NCBI RefSeq assembly: GCF_036345155.1
Contig: NZ_CP107772.1
Coordinates: 7,936,001 to 8,000,000 of the forward strand
Length of the DNA stretch: 64,000 bases
Direction: 5' to 3'
Origin: Streptomyces sp. NBC_00582
GTDB taxonomy: Bacteria; Actinomycetota; Actinomycetes; Streptomycetales; Streptomycetaceae
Shown here: positions 61,422 to 64,000 of the stretch, one piece after another
How the letters are laid out: every line of letters begins with the position of its first letter
How positions within the stretch are numbered: the first letter of the stretch is position 1
The notes under the pieces: generated by a model
What the model was told of the DNA's origin: nothing
The model's database searches: none
What the model saw: the letters and a program-made list of their open reading frames with translations, nothing else
Made by a program: the position numbers and the translations under genes

Positions 61422-62390
61422 ATGAGCCTGTATTCGGAGATCGAACCGTACGAGAACGGCCTGCTCGATGTGGGGGACGGGAACCGCGTGTACTGGGAGA
61501 CCTGCGGGAATCCGCGGGGCAAGCCGGCACTGGTGCTGCACGGGGGCCCGGGATCGGGGGCGAGCGCGTGGGCGCGGCAGCTGTTCGACCCGCGGGCGTA
61601 CCGGATCGTGCTGCTCGACCAGCGGGGCTGCGGGCGCTCCACACCGCACGCGAGCGTGTACGACACCGATATGAGCGTCAACACGACGGCTCACCTCATG
61701 GCCGACCTGGAGCTGCTGCGGGAGCGGCTGGGGATCGAGCGGTGGCTGGTGTGGGGTGTGTCATGGGGGTCGGTGCTGGCGTTGCGGTATGCGCAGACGC
61801 ATCCCGGGGTGGTCAGCGAGCTGGTGCTGACCGGGGTGGCCACCGGGTCGGACGCGGAGGTGGAGCTGCTGACGAGGGGGATCGGGAAGTTCTTCCCGGA
61901 GGCCTTCGCACGGTTCCTGGAAGGGCTGCCGGAGGGGGCGGCGCGGGAGGGGAGTCTGCCGGCCGCGTACAACCGGCTGCTGGAGTCGCCCGATCCGCAG
62001 GTGCGGGAGCGGGCGGCGCGGGCGTGGACCGACTGGGAGACGGCGATCATCCCGGCGCCGCCGCGCTCGGTGGAGCGGTACGAGGATCCGGTGTTCCGCA
62101 GCGGGTTCGCCCGTACCGTCACCCACTACTGGGCCAATGGTCACTTCCTGGGCGAGGAGGGGGAGGAGGGAGGTGTGGTCCTGCGCGACGCGCATCTCCT
62201 CAAGGGCATCCCCGGCACCCTCGTCCAGGGCAGCCTCGACCTCGGCAACCTGGTCGGCGTCGTCTGGCGGCTCCACCACGCCTGGCCCGGAAGCGAGTTG
62301 GTTATCGTGGACCAGGCCGGACACAACGCGAGCGCTCCGGGCATCACGGAGGCGCTGGTGGCGGCGACGGACGGATACGCCCGCCGCTGA
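61422..62390 (+). CDS. pip: Proline iminopeptidase
   Basis: 322 residues, alpha/beta hydrolase. LHGGPGSG oxyanion loop, LLDQRGCGRSTPH, nucleophile Ser in GVSWGSVLAL, catalytic His in DQAGHNAS. The segment before the Asp reads VQGSLDLGNLVG where most enzymes have HGRYD, a small departure. Releases N-terminal proline from peptides. Confidence 0.93.
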   Translation: MSLYSEIEPYENGLLDVGDGNRVYWETCGNPRGKPALVLHGGPGSGASAWARQLFDPRAYRIVLLDQRGCGRSTPHASVYDTDMSVNTTAHLMADLELLRERLGIERWLVWGVSWGSVLALRYAQTHPGVVSELVLTGVATGSDAEVELLTRGIGKFFPEAFARFLEGLPEGAAREGSLPAAYNRLLESPDPQVRERAARAWTDWETAIIPAPPRSVERYEDPVFRSGFARTVTHYWANGHFLGEEGEEGGVVLRDAHLLKGIPGTLVQGSLDLGNLVGVVWRLHHAWPGSELVIVDQAGHNASAPGITEALVAATDGYARR

Positions 62391-62440
62391 CCCGCCCCGG
62401 GGGAGGGGAGGGGGCGTCGGCGACCGGCCGCCGCCCCGCC

Positions 62441-62528
62441 CGGATCACACTGTCCGGGCTCCCCGGATCACACTGTCCGGGCTCCCCGGATCACACCGTC
62501 CGGGCTCCCCGGATCACACGATCCGGGC
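62441..62528. repeat. 23-bp tandem hairpin repeats between pip and LamG gene
   Basis: Units at 62441, 62464 and 62487, with a part unit from 62510. Each contains CCGGATCACACTGTCCGG, so each can form a small CCGGA/TCCGG hairpin. They fill the gap between two convergent genes and the last covers the stop codon of the LamG gene. Likely a multi-hairpin terminator or a variable repeat. Confidence 0.88.
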
Positions 62529-63983
62529 CGCCGACACCGGCCGGTCCGACACCGGCCAGGTGTTCGTCGACTTGGACGAGTTGACGCTCCAGCGGTAGCG
62601 GGAGAACTCGCCGGTGGTGTCGGAGGCGTAGAACATCATGTGACCGATGCCGACGCCCTGGAAGTTCTCGCCTTCGACCGTGCTCACCATGCGGGTGTCC
62701 GGGTACTTGGGGTAGTTGGTCAGGCCGTACACGCCGTGCGGCTCGGCGGTGCAGTCGACGACCTCGACGGCGTACTGCGTCTCGCCGCTGAAGTCCGCCA
62801 CCCCGCTGAAGACGCCCTTGACCTCGCGGACCATGACGATGTGCCCGGTGTTGTTCTCCACCGTGCCCTGGTAGTCGACGGCGATCAGGTCTCCCGGCAG
62901 CAGGTCGGCGACCTTGCGGATGCGCTGGAAGCGGGGGCCGCCCGTGCCGTCGGTGAAGGCCTTGCGGTAGTCGGCGGCCTCCGGGACGCGGTCCTGGAAG
63001 TACTGGCGGAAGTAGTCGTCCGTGGCCCATCCGTAGGTGTGCCGCAGTACCCAGGTGAGGAACGACGAGCAGCGCGCGTGGGCGATCCAGCTCGCCGGGT
63101 CGTCGGGGGTGCCCCAGGTGACGGTCGAGGGGGAGCCGATCAGGTAGACGTTGTTGGCGCGGGCCGTCCGCCCGCTGATCAGGGAGACCTCGTCGGCGGT
63201 GAGGGCGCGGCCGTAGGCGCGGACGTCGTCGACGGAGCCCTTGAAGCGGTTCACGTACGCCCCGTCCCAGCGGGCCCGGCCGATGCTGAAGCCCTGGCCG
63301 GCGGCCCAGGACAGGGCCGCGTCGGCGCTGCCTTCGAGGGTGCCGTCGACGTAGAGGTGGACGCGGGTGCCGTCCCAGACGCCGGTCAGATGGGTCCAGC
63401 GGCCGAGGACCGGGGTCGTGGTGGCGAGGGCGGAGATCTTGACGCTCTGGTCCTCGGCGCGGACCTTGAAGGCCCAGGTGGCGGCCGCGTCGTCGTACTG
63501 GAGCAGGAAGCGGCTGCAGCGGGTGCCGTCCTGGCTGACGGCGGTGTACATGTTCCCGCGGTCGGCGTCGGGGGCGAGGCGTACCCAGGCCGAGACGGTG
63601 AAGGGGGCGGTGGTGTCCAGGACGGAGGTGGTGGCGGCGTACGCCCCGGAGGTGCCGTCGAGGCCGAGTTCGCCGCCGGCCCGCAGGGCCGACCAGGTCG
63701 CGCCGGTGCCGAGCGTGAGGGGCCGGTCGCGGCCGGAGCGGTCGGCGCCCGAGCCGTCCAGCGGCCAGTGTCCGGTGAGTCCGGCGGGCAGATGCCCGGC
63801 CGCCAGCAACCGCTGGTACTGCACCATCCGCTCGGCTTCGAGCAGGTGCGGGGCGGCGACCGGGGTGAACGGGGTGTCGAGCGGGGCGTCGGCGGTGGCG
63901 CTTCCCGCGCCACCGATCACCCCGGTCATCGCGCCCGCCCCCACGAGTGCGGCTCCGCTCAACAGCCCGCGTCTGCTGACCAT
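62514..63983 (-). CDS. Tat-exported LamG domain + cysteine-peptidase-like protein
   Basis: 489 residues, complete; GGGAGGAG stands before ATG 63983. Tat signal (MVSRRGLLSGAALVGAGAM). LamG/concanavalin-like sandwich at about 68-270 (GHWPLDGSGADRSGRD, FTVSAWVRLAPDADRG, WTHLTGVWDGTRVHLYVDG). The C-terminal 200 residues hold a Cys305 (ARCSSFLTWVLRHTYGW) and DLLPGDLIAVDYQG...GHIVMVREV with His381, the Cys/His order of NlpC/P60 or CHAP-type peptidases. This suggests a secreted carbohydrate-binding enzyme; the second domain is inferred, not certain. Confidence 0.85.
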   Translation of the reverse strand: MVSRRGLLSGAALVGAGAMTGVIGGAGSATADAPLDTPFTPVAAPHLLEAERMVQYQRLLAAGHLPAGLTGHWPLDGSGADRSGRDRPLTLGTGATWSALRAGGELGLDGTSGAYAATTSVLDTTAPFTVSAWVRLAPDADRGNMYTAVSQDGTRCSRFLLQYDDAAATWAFKVRAEDQSVKISALATTTPVLGRWTHLTGVWDGTRVHLYVDGTLEGSADAALSWAAGQGFSIGRARWDGAYVNRFKGSVDDVRAYGRALTADEVSLISGRTARANNVYLIGSPSTVTWGTPDDPASWIAHARCSSFLTWVLRHTYGWATDDYFRQYFQDRVPEAADYRKAFTDGTGGPRFQRIRKVADLLPGDLIAVDYQGTVENNTGHIVMVREVKGVFSGVADFSGETQYAVEVVDCTAEPHGVYGLTNYPKYPDTRMVSTVEGENFQGVGIGHMMFYASDTTGEFSRYRWSVNSSKSTNTWPVSDRPVSAARIV

Positions 63984-64000
63984 GTTCCTCTTCTCCTCCC

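Overview
The window reads as a chromosomal segment of a Streptomyces species. Evidence: very high G+C with G/C-biased third codon positions, many GTG starts and 4-base start/stop overlaps, an almost complete absence of TTA codons, and a gene order (pyk, tRNA, ANTAR regulator, liv operon, polA, rpsA, coaE) that I recall from Streptomyces core chromosomes. I could not run any search, so all identities rest on motifs, length and context.

Layout. 0-4.4 kb: the end of an ABC ATPase gene, a rhomboid protease, a VWA protein, an SGNH hydrolase, and a TetR regulator divergent from an FBP-domain gene across a perfect palindrome. 4.4-14.7 kb: a catabolic cluster whose content and order match the KstR2 regulon of mycobacteria and rhodococci (steroid C/D-ring breakdown): two acyl-CoA dehydrogenases, IpdF-like SDR, KstR2-like TetR, FadA6-like thiolase, IpdC, IpdB, IpdA, EchA20 and two further SDRs, with two KstR2-like operators. 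One SDR carries a tail of about 26 heptapeptide repeats. 14.7-21 kb: MarR/MFS efflux pair with twin operators, a 23-bp inverted repeat element, a zinc metallopeptidase, chorismate mutase and aminopeptidase N.

21-24.4 kb looks like an accessory islet: a good promoter, a possible 49-codon ORF, a DUF3800 protein, a 13-bp-stem terminator and a 733-residue protein that I do not recognise. 24.5-27.4 kb holds a decarboxylase/N-hydroxylase pair like the first two steps of hydroxamate siderophore assembly, without the later genes. 27.4-33.4 kb: secreted 5'-nucleotidase, SIMPL protein, pyruvate kinase, a free-standing HTH-LAGLIDADG protein, a tRNA with a CAA (Leu) anticodon but a short variable loop, and an ANTAR response regulator.

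33.5-43.4 kb: a complete branched-chain amino acid uptake operon (livK-H-M-G-F, transcribed leftward), two small envelope proteins, a PaaI-type thioesterase and a YdeP/FdhF molybdopterin oxidoreductase. 43.7-64 kb: polA followed by a 66-bp tandem repeat array, a DUF4184 membrane protein, a secreted lytic transglycosylase with a leader that can pair in two ways, a 44-residue SPW_0924-type protein, DUF3068 protein, HrpB helicase, methyltransferases, rpsA with a near-consensus promoter, PAC2 protein, coaE, TPR protein, VOC protein, family-5 uracil-DNA glycosylase, proline iminopeptidase, tandem hairpin repeats and a Tat-exported LamG/cysteine-peptidase-like fusion.

The most unusual items are the heptapeptide-repeat SDR tail, the tRNA/LAGLIDADG pair with flanking repeats, and the 21-24.4 kb islet. 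No CRISPR array, insertion sequence or rRNA was seen.
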